DNA from: Serratia inhibens
Lineage (GTDB): Bacteria > Pseudomonadota > Gammaproteobacteria > Enterobacterales > Enterobacteriaceae
DNA: 64,000 bases
Reading direction: 5' to 3'
NCBI RefSeq assembly: GCF_003591175.1
Contig: NZ_QYYG01000003.1
Location: forward strand, 1 to 64,000
Shown: in pieces, positions 30,690-41,124 of the stretch
Position numbering within the stretch: the stretch's first letter is position 1
Layout of the letters: the number at the start of each line of letters is the position of its first letter
The notes under the pieces: generated by a model
Databases searched by the model: none
Told to the model about the DNA's origin: nothing
What the model saw: only the letters and a program-made list of their open reading frames with translations
Position numbers and translations under genes: made by a program

Positions 30690-31628
30690 TTAAACCGGTG
30701 TCTGTAGCCCGAAGAACTTTCGGGCCGTCACCACATCATTGGCGATTTGCTGCTTCAGCGCATCGAGCGAAGCAAAACGCTGTTCATTGCGCAATTTCGC
30801 GCGGAGCACCACGTCAATATGGCGCCCGTAAAGATCCATCGTGACATCCAGCAGGTGGACTTCCAGCTGCTGTCGCACGCCGGCAACGGTTGGGCGCGTG
30901 CCAATATTGGCCACGCCCGGGAGCGGTTCAGGGCCCAGGCCATAAACATCCACTGCGTAAACCCCTTTCACCGGCGCAACCAGGCGCTTCAGCGGCAGGT
31001 TGGCGGTCGGGAAGCCAATGGTGCGGCCCAGTTCATCGCCGTGCACCACCCGGCCAGAAATGCTGTACGGATGGCCCAGCAGCGTTTCTGCCTGCGCCAG
31101 GTCGTCATCGCGCAGCGCATTGCGAATGACCGTGCTGCTGATGCGTTGATCGCCTTCACGGAAGGTCGGCGTGCTGATCACCTCGAAGCCGTATTCTTCC
31201 CCGGCTTTCTGCAATAGCGGAAAATCGCCCTGGCGAGCTGCGCCAAAGCGAAAATCATCCCCGACCATCAGGAATTTTACGCCAAGCTTTTCCACCAGCA
31301 GTTCGGCGACGAACGCCTGGGCGGTGTTGGCGGCGAAACGCGGGTCAAACTTGACGCACAGCAGGTAATCAACCCCCGCCTGCGCCAGGTATTTGGCCTT
31401 GTCACGCAAACGCGTGAGGCGGGCCGGCGCCTTGTCCGCTGCAAACATTTCCAGCGGCTGCGGCTCAAAGATCATGACCATCACTGGCAGCCCGAGGCGC
31501 TGCCCTTCTTGTTTCAGCTGCTCCAGCAACGCCTGGTGACCGCGGTGTACGCCGTCAAAGTTGCCGATGGTGAGCACGCAACCATGGTGACGTGCCCGGA
31601 TATTGTGAACGCCGCGAATTAGCTGCAT
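30690..31628 (-). CDS. ribF: RibF, riboflavin kinase/FMN adenylyltransferase
   Basis: Bifunctional enzyme that makes FMN and then FAD. The N-terminal adenylyltransferase half has the nucleotidyltransferase motif [11 protein letters not shown] (about residues 22-32) and the ISSTVIR motif; the C-terminal kinase half has [11 protein letters not shown] and [10 protein letters not shown]. Length is 312 residues. It is upstream of ileS in the same direction and divergent from rpsT. Confidence 0.97.
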   Translation of the reverse strand: MQLIRGVHNIRARHHGCVLTIGNFDGVHRGHQALLEQLKQEGQRLGLPVMVMIFEPQPLEMFAADKAPARLTRLRDKAKYLAQAGVDYLLCVKFDPRFAANTAQAFVAELLVEKLGVKFLMVGDDFRFGAARQGDFPLLQKAGEEYGFEVISTPTFREGDQRISSTVIRNALRDDDLAQAETLLGHPYSISGRVVHGDELGRTIGFPTANLPLKRLVAPVKGVYAVDVYGLGPEPLPGVANIGTRPTVAGVRQQLEVHLLDVTMDLYGRHIDVVLRAKLRNEQRFASLDALKQQIANDVVTARKFFGLQTPV

Positions 31629-31941
31629 AGCTGGCTCAAAACAGTGGAAATCGCCGGATTATACCTTGTACAGCGGTTAAGGTTAACCCGCGATTGGTGC
31701 CTTTATGTAATAGACATACCATACCGGAGATAATCGGCAGGTGAAACGCCCCGGCCGCAGTTTATCCGGCGCCATAAACGCGATTACCGACTACGGCCAA
31801 TGGCTTGCGACCACGGCGACAAATCATTGGCGAATTTTCTCGCGAAAGACTGTATTCCCATGACCGAAGCTGGTAAAATCCTGCGCCATCACAACGTAGC
31901 AAGTGCCGCCCGTACAAACGGCGCTTATTTGCACAAATTCA
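31629..31941. other. ribF-rpsT intergenic region
   Basis: About 310 bp between the divergent ribF and the main rpsT promoter. It should carry the ribF promoter and a second, upstream rpsT promoter; TTGGCG-N18-TGTATT (about 31829-31858) is a possible one. I see no gene in it. Confidence 0.4.
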
Positions 31942-31970
31942 TTGACAAACGCAGGCCAAAAGGGCATATT
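31942..31970 (+). promoter_or_regulatory. rpsT promoter
   Basis: TTGACA (31942-31947) and CATATT (31965-31970) with a 17-bp spacer, 48 bp upstream of the start codon. The perfect -35 fits the high expression of a ribosomal protein. Confidence 0.75.
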
Positions 31971-32018
31971 CCTCGGCCTTCGAATTGTCCTCAATAGAAT
32001 ATATTTGGGAGTTGGACC

Positions 32019-32282
32019 TTGGCTAATATCAAATCAGCTAAGAAACGCGCCGTACAGTCTGAGAAACGCCGCAAGCATAACGCTAGTGGTCGTTCAATGA
32101 TGCGTACCTACATCAAGAAAGTAGAAGCGGCAATCGTAGCTGGCGACAAAGAAGTAGCACAAAACGCATTCAACGTAATGCAACCAATCGTGGACCGCAA
32201 GGCTGCTAAAGGCCTGATCCACAAAAACAAAGCAGCACGCCATAAGTCAAACCTGTCGGCGCGCATCAACGCAATGCAATAA
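32019..32282 (+). CDS. rpsT: RpsT, 30S ribosomal protein S20 (TTG start)
   Basis: 87-residue, very basic primary 16S rRNA-binding protein ([20 protein letters not shown] at the N-terminus, LSARINAM at the C-terminus). It starts at TTG 32019 with GGGAG upstream. The same rare start is used in E. coli, where it is tied to translational autoregulation of S20, so conservation of the TTG is meaningful. Monocistronic, between its promoter and a strong terminator. Confidence 0.97.
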   Translation: MANIKSAKKRAVQSEKRRKHNASGRSMMRTYIKKVEAAIVAGDKEVAQNAFNVMQPIVDRKAAKGLIHKNKAARHKSNLSARINAMQ

Positions 32283-32303
32283 GCATCGTGTTGTCTGCTT
32301 GAT

Positions 32304-32332
32304 AAAAAAAACCGGCTCAGGCCGGTTTTTTT
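32304..32332. terminator. Bidirectional terminator of rpsT and nhaR
   Basis: ACCGGC (32311-32316) pairs with GCCGGT (32321-32326) and is flanked by seven As on the left and seven Ts on the right, so it works on both convergent transcripts. Confidence 0.92.
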
Positions 32333-32350
32333 ACGTCCGCAATCCCCGGT

Positions 32351-33250
32351 CTAGTAAGCAAACAGCGCCGAGAAATCCTTGTTGCACACCCTTTGTACCG
32401 CCGGATGCTGGATCATTCGCTCGGCAAAGATGATGTAGTACTCTTCCTGTACGCTATCAATACGCCCAATCTCCACCACGTCATCATCGTTATAAGTGTC
32501 CTGCGCATACAGAGTCGGCGCAACGAAGATCGCGTTGTGGTACATGCCAAATGTCTTCATCAGTGCGGCATCATCAAACTCGCCCAGAATCTCCACCTGA
32601 ATGCCCTGGGTGTTAAACCAGTTGAGCAGTTTACGCCCCAGCATCGAACGACGGCCGGGTATCAGCAGCTTGCGCTGCTCCAGACAGGCGGGAAACGGCA
32701 GATCCGGTGCCGGCTGGCGACAAAAGAAGCTAATGCCGCACTCACCCAGCTTGAGCGAAAATAACCCTTCCTGCTGGCTGGAATCCACCGGGCAGTCTGA
32801 CAGGATCATATCCAGCTTGTGCTGGCTGAGCTGTTCCAACAGCATCTCATGCGTTGATTCAAAGCAACGCAGGTGAATTTGCTCGTTATCCACCACCACC
32901 GCCGTTTCCAGCACCTGGCTCACCAGGCGTTTGGAAAGCGCATCCGCTACACCCACGTCGAACAGCAGGTTAGATTCTTTGCGGTAATTGACGATATCCA
33001 GCATTTCCTGGCTGAGCATAAACATCTTGTCGGCGTAACGGAAAACCAGTTGCCCCAGCTCTGAAGGCACCAGCCCACGCCCCTGACGCTTGAACAGCTT
33101 GCCGTCCAAACGTTCTTCCAGCGCTTTGATCTGGCCAGTAATGGTCTGTGGCGTCAGAAACAACGCTTCGGCGGCGCCGACCACCGAACCTTCTTTGCAG
33201 ACCTGCCAGAAGTAGTAAAGGTGATTAAAGTTGATATGCGACATCCTCAC
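32351..33250 (-). CDS. nhaR: NhaR, LysR-family activator of nhaA
   Basis: Sodium-responsive LysR regulator that activates nhaA and, in E. coli, osmC and pga. The N-terminal HTH ([25 protein letters not shown]) covers about residues 20-50, with the effector domain after. Length is 299 residues. The start is GTG at 33250 (AAGGAGA upstream), equivalent to the E. coli start; an ATG two codons in is the alternative. It is 194 bp downstream of nhaA in the same direction. Confidence 0.95.
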   Translation of the reverse strand: MRMSHINFNHLYYFWQVCKEGSVVGAAEALFLTPQTITGQIKALEERLDGKLFKRQGRGLVPSELGQLVFRYADKMFMLSQEMLDIVNYRKESNLLFDVGVADALSKRLVSQVLETAVVVDNEQIHLRCFESTHEMLLEQLSQHKLDMILSDCPVDSSQQEGLFSLKLGECGISFFCRQPAPDLPFPACLEQRKLLIPGRRSMLGRKLLNWFNTQGIQVEILGEFDDAALMKTFGMYHNAIFVAPTLYAQDTYNDDDVVEIGRIDSVQEEYYIIFAERMIQHPAVQRVCNKDFSALFAY

Positions 33251-33444
33251 GAGGTGCTCTCCTTAACGTTTCGCATCGGCAAAAGGTCTGCCGTGATGAG
33301 CGATTAATATCCTTGCTTTGTTTCAGACAACCTGTTGCTGCATTCGTCCCAAACAGAATGGTCGAAGCTGAACATATTTTATACTGAACAGCTCCGACCA
33401 GCTATTGTAGTGTGTCCCCGTCAACAGGGGATCCCCTGAAGGAG

Positions 33445-34611
33445 TTATCTGACTCGCGGTAACGACAGGCGCAACAGACCGTATCCCACTACCGCCGCGG
33501 TGGTGGAACCAATCAGGATCCCAAGCCGCGAGTAGGTGCTTAATGCAACATCGGCATCGCCAAAGGCCAGCGAAGCGATGAAGATCGACATGGTGAAACC
33601 AATACCACAGAGCACGGAAACAGCAAACACCTGTTTGAAACCAATTCCTTCAGGCAGACGGGCGATACCCAGCTTCACCGCCAGCAGGCTAAAAGTGAAG
33701 ATGCCCAAGGGCTTACCGATAAACAGGCCCGCTGCAATTCCCATTGGCAACAGCGAGGTCAGCCCGCTCAGCGACACGCCCTGCAATGAAACGCCGGCGT
33801 TGGCAAAAGCAAACAGCGGCAGTATCAGGAACGCCACCCAGGGGTGCAGTCCATGCTCCAGCGTCTCTGACGGCGACGGCCCCTTCTTCACATGCAGCGG
33901 TATCATAAAGCCGACGATCACCCCGGCCAACGTGGCATGCACCCCGGACTTCAGGATCGCCACCCACAACACCAGACCGACAAGCATATAGAGCGAGGTT
34001 TTCCCCACGCCGCGCCAGTTCATCAACGCCAGTGCGGCAATGGAAGCTGCCGCCACGCCCAGCGCCGCCATCGACACTTCATGGGTATAGAACAGCGCGA
34101 TAATCACAATCACGCCCAGGTCGTCGATAATCGCCAACGCCAACAGGAACACCTTCAGGCTGGTGGGTACCCGGTTACCCAACAACGCCATGACCCCAAG
34201 GGCGAACGCAATGTCGGTAGCCGCCGGGATAGCCCAGCCCTGACGGGTGACCTCATCCGCGCCGTTGAACATCAAATAAATCAGCGCCGGCGCCAGCATA
34301 CCGCCCAACGCGGCGATCGCCGGGAATACCGCCTTGTCACGCCCGGCCAACGAGCCTTCCATCAACTCGCGTTTAACTTCCAGCCCGACCACCAGGAAAA
34401 AGATCGCCATCAGGCCATCGTTAATCCACAACAGCAAGGGTTTGCCAATCTCCAGCGAGGAGATTTTCACCATGACGGGTAAATTGAGAAAAGCGTGATA
34501 AATCCCCTGAACCGGGGTATTGGCCATGATCAACGCGATAATCGCGGCCACAATCAGGATAATGCCGCCTGCGGCTTCCTGACGTAAAAACTGACGAATA
34601 ATGTTGGTCAC
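33445..34611 (-). CDS. nhaA: NhaA, Na+/H+ antiporter (GTG start)
   Basis: Inner-membrane antiporter exchanging two protons for one Na+ or Li+, for sodium and alkaline pH tolerance. Twelve transmembrane helices, with the catalytic aspartates D163 and D164 in LAIIDDLG and D133 in [10 protein letters not shown] at exactly the E. coli positions. I start at GTG 34611, which gives 388 residues as in E. coli and has GGAGAG 8 bases upstream; the frame continues 17 codons further without homology. Confidence 0.96.
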   Translation of the reverse strand: MTNIIRQFLRQEAAGGIILIVAAIIALIMANTPVQGIYHAFLNLPVMVKISSLEIGKPLLLWINDGLMAIFFLVVGLEVKRELMEGSLAGRDKAVFPAIAALGGMLAPALIYLMFNGADEVTRQGWAIPAATDIAFALGVMALLGNRVPTSLKVFLLALAIIDDLGVIVIIALFYTHEVSMAALGVAAASIAALALMNWRGVGKTSLYMLVGLVLWVAILKSGVHATLAGVIVGFMIPLHVKKGPSPSETLEHGLHPWVAFLILPLFAFANAGVSLQGVSLSGLTSLLPMGIAAGLFIGKPLGIFTFSLLAVKLGIARLPEGIGFKQVFAVSVLCGIGFTMSIFIASLAFGDADVALSTYSRLGILIGSTTAAVVGYGLLRLSLPRVR

Positions 34612-34796
34612 ACTACGTCTCTCCACAGAATTGCGGGACAGAAAAAACACCCCCGCAGACAAAGTAATGGAATGAGTATAGACGCCGTTTCAGCTCGAAA
34701 AAACACGTTTATAAATGCTATAAAGATCGCAAAAACCGAGTAATTGAAGATGTGAATCACATTTAAATCAGGGGTCAGAGAAAGGCCTGAGGCAAT

Positions 34797-34826
34797 AAAA
34801 AAACCCCGGATTCGATACCGGGGTTT
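34797..34826 (-). terminator. dnaKJ terminator
   Basis: AAACCCCGG (34801-34809) pairs with CCGGGGTTT (34818-34826); on the minus strand it is followed by a run of Ts (34803-34797). It lies 28 bp after the dnaJ stop. Confidence 0.87.
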
Positions 34827-34854
34827 CATGCAACAGGCTAATGAAAACAGTAAA

Positions 34855-35985
34855 TTAACGCGTCAAATCGTCAAAAAACTTTTTCACGCCGTCGAAGAAG
34901 CTCTTCGAACGCGGGCTGTTTTTGTCGCCGGATGGGCCACCAAGGCTCTCTTCCAGCTCTTTCAACAACTGCTTCTGCTTGTCGTTCAGGTTAACCGGAG
35001 TCTCCACCACCACGCGGCACAGCAGGTCACCCTGGCTGCCGCCACGCACAGATTTTACACCCTTGCCGCGCATGCGGAACAGTTTGCCGGTCTGGGTTTC
35101 TGCCGGTACCTTCAGCTTCACGCGGCCATCCAGCGTCGGCACTTCAATCTCGCCGCCCAATGCCGCCATCGCGAAGTTAATCGGCACTTCACAGTACAGG
35201 TTATTGCCTTCACGCTCGAAGATCGGGTGCGCTTTCACCTGAACCTGAACGTACAAATCCCCCGCCGGTGCACCATGCTCACCCGCTTCACCCTCACCCG
35301 CCAGGCGGATGCGGTCACCGGTATCTACGCCGGCCGGGATTTTCACCGACAGCGTTTTGGCTTTCTCTACCCGGCCGTGGCCGTGGCAGCTGTTGCAAGG
35401 GTCTTTGATGATCTGACCGCGGCCATGGCAGTGCGGACAGGCCTGCTGTACGGTAAAGAAGCCCTGGCGCATTTGCACCTGGCCCTGGCCATGACAGGTC
35501 GGACAGGTGACCGGCGAGCTGCCGGGCTTCGCGCCGCTGCCGTGGCAAACGCCACACTCTTCCAGCGTCGGGATACGGATCTCTTTGGTAACGCCACGAA
35601 CCGCTTCCTCGAGGGAAAGCTCCATGTTGTAGCGCAGATCGGAACCGCGGCTGGCACGCTGACGGCGGCCACCACCGAAGATATCGCCGAATACGTCGCC
35701 AAAGATATCGCTGAAGTCGGCACCACCGCCGCCAAACCCGCCGCCGCCGCCCATGCCACCCTGTTCAAAGGCGGCATGGCCGTATTGATCGTAGGCCGCA
35801 CGCTTTTGCGCGTCGGTCAGGACCTCGTAGGCTTCCTTGACCTCTTTAAATTGGGCTTCGGCGTCTTTCTCCTGGTTGCGGTCAGGATGGTATTTCATCG
35901 CCAGGCGCTTGTACGCCTTTTTTATCTCACGCTCTTCCGCCGTCTTGGAGACGCCGAGAATCTCGTAATAGTCTTTCTTCGCCAT
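34855..35985 (-). CDS. dnaJ: DnaJ, Hsp40 co-chaperone
   Basis: Delivers clients to DnaK and stimulates its ATPase. A J domain with HPD at residues 33-35, a Gly/Phe-rich linker (about 75-110, [13 protein letters not shown]), four CxxCxGxG zinc repeats (about 145-205) and the C-terminal substrate domain. Length is 376 residues, as in E. coli. The ATG at 35985 matches the family start. It is 106 bp downstream of dnaK, separated by a hairpin-rich gap. Confidence 0.98.
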   Translation of the reverse strand: MAKKDYYEILGVSKTAEEREIKKAYKRLAMKYHPDRNQEKDAEAQFKEVKEAYEVLTDAQKRAAYDQYGHAAFEQGGMGGGGGFGGGGADFSDIFGDVFGDIFGGGRRQRASRGSDLRYNMELSLEEAVRGVTKEIRIPTLEECGVCHGSGAKPGSSPVTCPTCHGQGQVQMRQGFFTVQQACPHCHGRGQIIKDPCNSCHGHGRVEKAKTLSVKIPAGVDTGDRIRLAGEGEAGEHGAPAGDLYVQVQVKAHPIFEREGNNLYCEVPINFAMAALGGEIEVPTLDGRVKLKVPAETQTGKLFRMRGKGVKSVRGGSQGDLLCRVVVETPVNLNDKQKQLLKELEESLGGPSGDKNSPRSKSFFDGVKKFFDDLTR

Positions 35986-36010
35986 TATTTCTCTTACCCT
36001 TAACATGCGT

Positions 36011-36070
36011 GCACGGGCGTAGAGTTGCCTCGACGCCCGTGCTGGTTTCCGGTAACGGCCTGGCGGCCGT
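36011..36070 (-). promoter_or_regulatory. Hairpins in the dnaK-dnaJ gap
   Basis: GCACGGGCGT (36011-36020) pairs with ACGCCCGTGC (36033-36042), and ACGGCC (36055-36060) with GGCCGT (36065-36070). There is no T-run. They may stabilise the dnaK message or set the dnaK:dnaJ ratio. Confidence 0.5.
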
Positions 36071-36091
36071 TCCGTGCCCGCTTAAGGGCGA

Positions 36092-37996
36092 TTATTTCTT
36101 GTCTTTGACTTCTTCGAACTCAGCGTCAACCACGTCGTCGTCTTTCTGCGCCGCGTTGTCAGCACCGGCATCAGCACCTTGCTGCGCCTGAGCCATTTCC
36201 AGCAGCTTGCCGGAAACCTGCACCAGCGCCTGGGTCTTGGCTTCGATCTCGGCTTTATCTTCGCCTTTAACCGCCACTTCCAGATCTTTCAGCGCCGCTT
36301 CGATAGCCGTTTTGTCTTCCGCCGGCAGTTTGTCGCCTGCTTCTTCCAACTGCTTACGGGTGCCGTGGATCAGGTGATCGGCCTGGTTACGGGTCTGCAC
36401 CAGCTCTTCGAACTTACGGTCAGCTTCAGCGTTCAGTTCGGCATCGCGCACCATTTTCTGGATTTCTTCTTCGTTCAGACCAGAAGAAGCCTTGATGGTG
36501 ATTTTCTGCTCACGGCCGGTATTCTTGTCTTTGGCGGACACGTGCAAAATACCGTCGGCGTCGATATCGAAGGTCACTTCGATCTGCGCCATACCGCGTG
36601 GAGCAGCCTGGATGCCGTCCAGGTTGAACTGGCCCAGCGACTTGTTATCGTTAGCTCGTTTGCGCTCACCCTGCAGCACATGGATGGTTACCGCAGACTG
36701 GTTGTCTTCAGCGGTAGAGAACACCTGGCTGTGCTTGGTCGGGATGGTGGTGTTTTTGGTGATCAGCGGGGTCATCACGCTGCCCATGGTTTCGATACCC
36801 AGCGACAGCGGGGTAACGTCCAGCAGCAGAACGTCCTTCACATCACCGGCCAACACGCCGCCCTGTACCGCAGCACCCACCGCAACGGCTTCGTCCGGGT
36901 TAACGTCTTTACGCGGTTCTTTACCGAAGAAGTCAGCGACTTTCTTCTGAACCATTGGCATACGGGTCTGGCCGCCCACCAGGATCACGTCCTGAATGTC
37001 GGAAACCGACAGGCCTGCGTCTTTCAGCGCAACTTTCAGCGGCTCGATGGAACGCGCAACCAGATCTTCGACCAGCGACTCGAGTTTGGCGCGGGTCACT
37101 TTGATGTTCATGTGTTTCGGGCCGCTCGCGTCTGCCGTGATGTACGGCAGGTTGACGTCGGTCTGCTGAGCGGAAGACAGCTCAATCTTCGCTTTCTCTG
37201 CGGCTTCTTTCAGACGCTGCATCGCCAGCGGATCTTTACGCAGATCCATGCCCTGTTCTTTCTTGAATTCTTCAACCAGGTAGTTGATCAGACGGCTGTC
37301 GAAGTCTTCGCCACCCAGGTGGGTATCACCGTTGGTTGCCAGAACTTCGAAGGTTTTTTCGCCGTCAACGTCGTCGATTTCGATAATGGAAATATCGAAA
37401 GTACCGCCGCCCAGGTCATAAACCGCGATGGTGCGGTTACCGACTTCTTTGTCCAGGCCATAAGCCAGAGCTGCAGCAGTCGGTTCGTTGATGATGCGTT
37501 TTACTTCCAGACCTGCGATACGGCCGGCGTCTTTGGTCGCCTGACGCTGTGCGTCGTTGAAGTAGGCAGGTACGGTGATAACCGCTTCAGTTACCGGTTC
37601 GCCCAGGTAATCTTCCGCCGTTTTCTTCATTTTCTTCAGCACTTCAGCAGAAATCTGCGGAGGCGCGATTTTCTGGCCTTTCACTTCGATCCAGGCGTCG
37701 CCGTTATCCGCGGCTACAATTTGGTACGGCATGATGTCTTTATCACGCTGTGCTTCTTCGTCCTGGAAACGACGGCCAATCAGGCGCTTGATCGCAAACA
37801 GGGTATTTTGTGGGTTAGTCACAGCCTGACGCTTAGCCGGCTGACCAACCAGAATCTCACCGTCTTGGGTGTAGGCGATAATAGAAGGAGTTGTGCGGTC
37901 GCCCTCGGCGTTTTCCAGCACGCGCGCCTTACCACCATCCATAATTGCTACGCAGGAGTTGGTAGTCCCCAGGTCGATACCAATAATTTTGCCCAT
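36092..37996 (-). CDS. dnaK: DnaK, Hsp70 chaperone
   Basis: ATP-dependent chaperone and repressor of the heat-shock response through sigma-32. The nucleotide-binding domain begins [20 protein letters not shown] and includes [12 protein letters not shown]; the substrate domain follows the [13 protein letters not shown] linker; the flexible C-terminus ends [16 protein letters not shown]. Length is 634 residues (638 in E. coli). A sigma-32 promoter lies about 125 bp upstream. A very long antisense frame opposite this gene is a codon-bias artefact. Confidence 0.98.
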   Translation of the reverse strand: MGKIIGIDLGTTNSCVAIMDGGKARVLENAEGDRTTPSIIAYTQDGEILVGQPAKRQAVTNPQNTLFAIKRLIGRRFQDEEAQRDKDIMPYQIVAADNGDAWIEVKGQKIAPPQISAEVLKKMKKTAEDYLGEPVTEAVITVPAYFNDAQRQATKDAGRIAGLEVKRIINEPTAAALAYGLDKEVGNRTIAVYDLGGGTFDISIIEIDDVDGEKTFEVLATNGDTHLGGEDFDSRLINYLVEEFKKEQGMDLRKDPLAMQRLKEAAEKAKIELSSAQQTDVNLPYITADASGPKHMNIKVTRAKLESLVEDLVARSIEPLKVALKDAGLSVSDIQDVILVGGQTRMPMVQKKVADFFGKEPRKDVNPDEAVAVGAAVQGGVLAGDVKDVLLLDVTPLSLGIETMGSVMTPLITKNTTIPTKHSQVFSTAEDNQSAVTIHVLQGERKRANDNKSLGQFNLDGIQAAPRGMAQIEVTFDIDADGILHVSAKDKNTGREQKITIKASSGLNEEEIQKMVRDAELNAEADRKFEELVQTRNQADHLIHGTRKQLEEAGDKLPAEDKTAIEAALKDLEVAVKGEDKAEIEAKTQALVQVSGKLLEMAQAQQGADAGADNAAQKDDDVVDAEFEEVKDKK

Positions 37997-38120
37997 CTAA
38001 ACGTCTCCACTAATAAATTCATAATCGGTCAGGTTGCTAACCTATATGCGGGCGATTTTTTGCTTTTCAACTGCCCGCTATCTCAGTCTTTCCCGCGGTC
38101 AGCAACTGCGGTTGCAAATA

Positions 38121-38148
38121 AGATGGGGCCATCCGACTCAGCATCAAG
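38121..38148 (-). promoter_or_regulatory. Sigma-32 heat-shock promoter of dnaKJ
   Basis: On the minus strand CTTGAT (38148-38143), 14 bp, then CCCCATCT (38128-38121). This fits the heat-shock consensus CTTGAAA-N11-16-CCCCATNT and resembles E. coli dnaK P1. Confidence 0.88.
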
Positions 38149-38320
38149 GGGCAAGGTGAAAAAAATTTCTTTTTTATCGACACTCAGATCATTGTTTCCT
38201 GCTCAGGGGATCATTATGATGCCGCGCGCTCTGATGGAAGTTACGGGTTTTTCGGCCATTCAGACCATTTATGAATTTACTTAGCTATTTCCGTTAATTT
38301 TCTGTTATCGCAGAGGACAT

Positions 38321-38920
38321 ATGCACACCAACAAGTTGGCAAATCCCGGCCCTCTCGGCCTGATGGGCTTCGGGATGACCACCGTCTTGCTGAACCTGCA
38401 CAACGCGGGCTTTTTCCCACTGACTTCCGTCATCATCAGCATGGGGATTTTCTTCGGTGGCCTGGCCCAGATTATGGCCGGCCTGCTGGAATACAAGAAA
38501 GGCAACACCTTCGGTATGACTGCCTTTATTTCCTACGGCAGCTTCTGGCTGAGCCTGGTCGGCATTCTGCTGCTGCCGCGCCTGGGCCTGGCCGAACCGA
38601 CCGACGCTACCGTATTGGGCGTTTATCTGGCGCTGTGGGGCGTTTTCACCCTGTTTATGTTCTTCGGCACGCTGTGCGCCAACCGTGCGCTGCAGTTCGT
38701 ATTTGCCAGCCTGACGCTGCTGTTCGCCCTGCTGGCGATTGGCAACATCACCGGCAACCACGCGCTGCTGACCTTTGCCGGTTATGAAGGGGTGATCTGC
38801 GGCGCCAGCGCCATTTACCTGGCAATGGCGGAAGTGCTCAACGAGCAGTTCGGCCGTACGGTGCTGCCGATTGGCGAAGTGACGACCAAACGTGCGGAGC
38901 CCGCTCTGGCAACGGCGTAA
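38321..38920 (+). CDS. satP: SatP (YaaH), succinate-acetate/proton symporter
   Basis: GPR1/FUN34/YaaH-family acetate and succinate channel or symporter with six transmembrane helices. The N-terminal signature [21 protein letters not shown] is present, along with [19 protein letters not shown] and the C-terminal [10 protein letters not shown]. Length is 199 residues, with a C-terminal tail about 10 residues longer than E. coli (188). It is divergent from dnaK and convergent with the MHS transporter. Confidence 0.95.
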   Translation: MHTNKLANPGPLGLMGFGMTTVLLNLHNAGFFPLTSVIISMGIFFGGLAQIMAGLLEYKKGNTFGMTAFISYGSFWLSLVGILLLPRLGLAEPTDATVLGVYLALWGVFTLFMFFGTLCANRALQFVFASLTLLFALLAIGNITGNHALLTFAGYEGVICGASAIYLAMAEVLNEQFGRTVLPIGEVTTKRAEPALATA

Positions 38921-38940
38921 TTGCCTTTGGCCTGAAACAA

Positions 38941-38965
38941 AAAACCCTGCATCGCAGGGTTTTTT
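38941..38965. terminator. Bidirectional terminator between satP and the MHS transporter
   Basis: ACCCTGC (38944-38950) pairs with GCAGGGT (38954-38960), followed by TTTTT and preceded by a run of As. It can end both convergent genes. Confidence 0.85.
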
Positions 38966-38966
38966 G

Positions 38967-40274
38967 TTAGCTGTAGGAACCGGCGCGCCGCACCTTGGTT
39001 TCACTGTTTAAATCGCGGTGCAGGTAGATGCCCAGCAACAGGCCGATGCCGGACAACGCCAGCACGTAGTAAGCAGGCGCTAACGGGGTTAACTTCATGA
39101 TCAACGTGACAAATATTGGGGTTAAACCGCCAAAAACAGCGTATGCAACATTGTATGAGAACGAAATCCCGGTAAAACGCACTTCCGCCGGAAAAGCCCG
39201 CACCATCACGTAAGGCACTGCGCCTACGACCCCAACGCTGAAGCCCACCAGAGCGTAACAGGCAAACAGCATTTCCGGGTGTACCCCCACCGTCCGATAG
39301 AACAGCCAACTGCAGCCGGCCAGCAATAAGCTGCCGACGATAAAGGTTTTACTGGCGCCAAAGCGATCCGCCGACAGCCCGGCGGCAATGCATCCGGCAA
39401 TCAGCATGATGGTGGCAATGCTGTTGGCCTGCAGCGACAGCGCCGGGGCAATGCCAAACTGCTTTTGCAGATAGGTTGGCGTCATCAGAATGACCACCAC
39501 GATACCGGCGGACAGTAGCCAGGTGAGCAGCATAGAGACCGCCACTTCCTTGCGATGATTAAGCACCACGGATTTTAGCGGCAGTTCCTTCGCCAGCGCT
39601 TTGCGCGCCTGCATCTCGACGAAGATGGGCGTTTCTTGCAGCCAGCGGCGCAAATACATCGCCACCAGCCCGAAGATGCCACCGAGCAGGAACGGGATGC
39701 GCCAGCCGCCGCCGAGAATGGTTTGTTGGCTCAATGTGGTGTTGAGCACCGTCGCGACCAGCGATCCCAGCAGGATGCCGACGGTCAGGCCGGCGGTCAG
39801 CGTGCCGCAGGCGAAGCCGATACGGCGGCGCGGCACATGCTCGGCGACGAATACCCAGGCGCCCGGCACTTCACCGCCAATCGCCGCCCCTTGCAACACA
39901 CGCATCAGCAACAGCAGCAGCGGTGCGGCAATGCCGATATTGGCGTAGGTGGGCAACAGGCCCATCGCCAGGGTCGGCAACGCCATCAGCAGAATACTCA
40001 GGCTGAACATTTTCTTGCGGCCAACCCGATCGCCGAAATGCGCCATCACGATGCCGCCCAGCGGCCGGGCCAGATAACCGGCGGCGAAGATACCGAAGGT
40101 CTGCACCTGTCGCAGCCATTCCGGCATGTCCGCCGGGAAAAACAGCTCGCCCATCACCGCGGCAAAGAAGACGAAAATGATGAAGTCATAAAACTCCAGC
40201 GCACCGCCGAGGGCTGCCAACGTCAGAGTTTTGTAGTCTTGCCGGTTTAACCGGCGATTATTATCGTGAGGCAT
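38967..40274 (-). CDS. MFS transporter, metabolite:H+ symporter (MHS) family
   Basis: 435-residue, twelve-helix major facilitator of the MHS subfamily (ProP, KgtP, ShiA relatives). Signatures are LGGALEFYDFIIFVFFA in helix 1 and RPLGGIVMAHFGDRVGRKKM between helices 2 and 3, plus GAAIGGEVPGAWVFVAEHVP in helix 5. Substrates of the family include proline/betaine, alpha-ketoglutarate and shikimate; sequence alone does not decide. It is inserted between satP and mog compared with E. coli, with a weak ribosome site and a 124-bp gap to mog. Confidence 0.85.
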   Translation of the reverse strand: MPHDNNRRLNRQDYKTLTLAALGGALEFYDFIIFVFFAAVMGELFFPADMPEWLRQVQTFGIFAAGYLARPLGGIVMAHFGDRVGRKKMFSLSILLMALPTLAMGLLPTYANIGIAAPLLLLLMRVLQGAAIGGEVPGAWVFVAEHVPRRRIGFACGTLTAGLTVGILLGSLVATVLNTTLSQQTILGGGWRIPFLLGGIFGLVAMYLRRWLQETPIFVEMQARKALAKELPLKSVVLNHRKEVAVSMLLTWLLSAGIVVVILMTPTYLQKQFGIAPALSLQANSIATIMLIAGCIAAGLSADRFGASKTFIVGSLLLAGCSWLFYRTVGVHPEMLFACYALVGFSVGVVGAVPYVMVRAFPAEVRFTGISFSYNVAYAVFGGLTPIFVTLIMKLTPLAPAYYVLALSGIGLLLGIYLHRDLNSETKVRRAGSYS

Positions 40275-40398
40275 AGGGTACCGTCGGAAAAGGCTGTAGA
40301 AGTAAAAGCCGCAGGCTTTCTGTAAACGAATTCTTACTATAGCGGCAAATTATTTTCACACCAGACGGACTGAAGCTAATCTCACAGATTGCTGAAAT

Positions 40399-40986
40399 TT
40401 AGAGGTTTATCTCGCGGCGCGCGTTCTTCGGGCGAAATGCTGCTACCACCGCCTCCTGCGTCTCCACATAAGGCCCTTCGAGCAGTTGAATGCAATAAGG
40501 CACGCTGGCGAAAATGCCGTGCACCACCGTCTTGCCCTGCTCATCCTTCACCCCTTCCAGCGTTTCCTTGATCGACTTCGGCTGCCCGGGCAGGTTGATG
40601 ATCAGCGCCTGTTTGCGGATCGCCCCCACCTGGCGTGAAAGAATTGCCGTTGGCACATAGTGTAGGCTGATTTGCCGCATTTGCTCGCCGAAGCCGGGCA
40701 TCACGCGATCGGCTATCGCCAGAGTGGCGTCAGGCGTCACGTCGCGTCGCGCCGGGCCGGTACCGCCGGTGGTCAGCACCAGATGGCACCCCATCTCGTC
40801 CACCAGCTCACACAGGGTCTGTTCGATAAGCGTCTGCTCATCGGGGATCAGGCGGGTTTCCACTTTAAAGGGTGAGACAAGTGCGGCGGTCAGCCACTCT
40901 TCCAATGCCGGAATGCCTTTATCCTGGTAAACGCCGCCGGAAGCGCGGTCGGAAATAGAAACCAAACCAATACGTAATATGTCCAT
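40399..40986 (-). CDS. mog: Mog (MogA), molybdopterin adenylyltransferase
   Basis: Adenylates molybdopterin before molybdate insertion by MoeA. The MoCF-biosynthesis fold is indicated by RIGLVSISDRASGGVYQDKGIP, LTTGGTGPARRDVTPDAT and the C-terminal LPGQPKSIKETLEG. Length is 195 residues, as in E. coli. AGAGG precedes the ATG. It lies between the MHS gene and talB. Confidence 0.96.
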   Translation of the reverse strand: MDILRIGLVSISDRASGGVYQDKGIPALEEWLTAALVSPFKVETRLIPDEQTLIEQTLCELVDEMGCHLVLTTGGTGPARRDVTPDATLAIADRVMPGFGEQMRQISLHYVPTAILSRQVGAIRKQALIINLPGQPKSIKETLEGVKDEQGKTVVHGIFASVPYCIQLLEGPYVETQEAVVAAFRPKNARREINL

Positions 40987-41078
40987 GCGTAACCTCTACA
41001 GCCTGATGGGTTCACTTCCCATCCTGTTATTAATCCTGAGAGTATAAAGTGTCTGCCCTCCGCCGGGCGTGGCGGGCA

Positions 41079-41107
41079 TAAAAAAAGGTGGCCTGAGCCA
41101 CCTTTTT
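41079..41107. terminator. talB terminator
   Basis: GGTGGC (41087-41092) pairs with GCCACC (41097-41102), with As before and Ts after, so it works on the minus strand for talB and could also act in the other direction. Confidence 0.88.
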
Positions 41108-41124
41108 CGCGCTGATTGCGGTAA

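Noticed and set aside
34828-36003. 391-codon frame opposite dnaJ
   Set aside because: Antisense shadow of dnaJ.
36179-38284. 701-codon open frame opposite dnaK
   Set aside because: Long antisense frames over dnaK are a well-known product of codon bias; no ribosome site or family signature, and dnaK is intact on the other strand.
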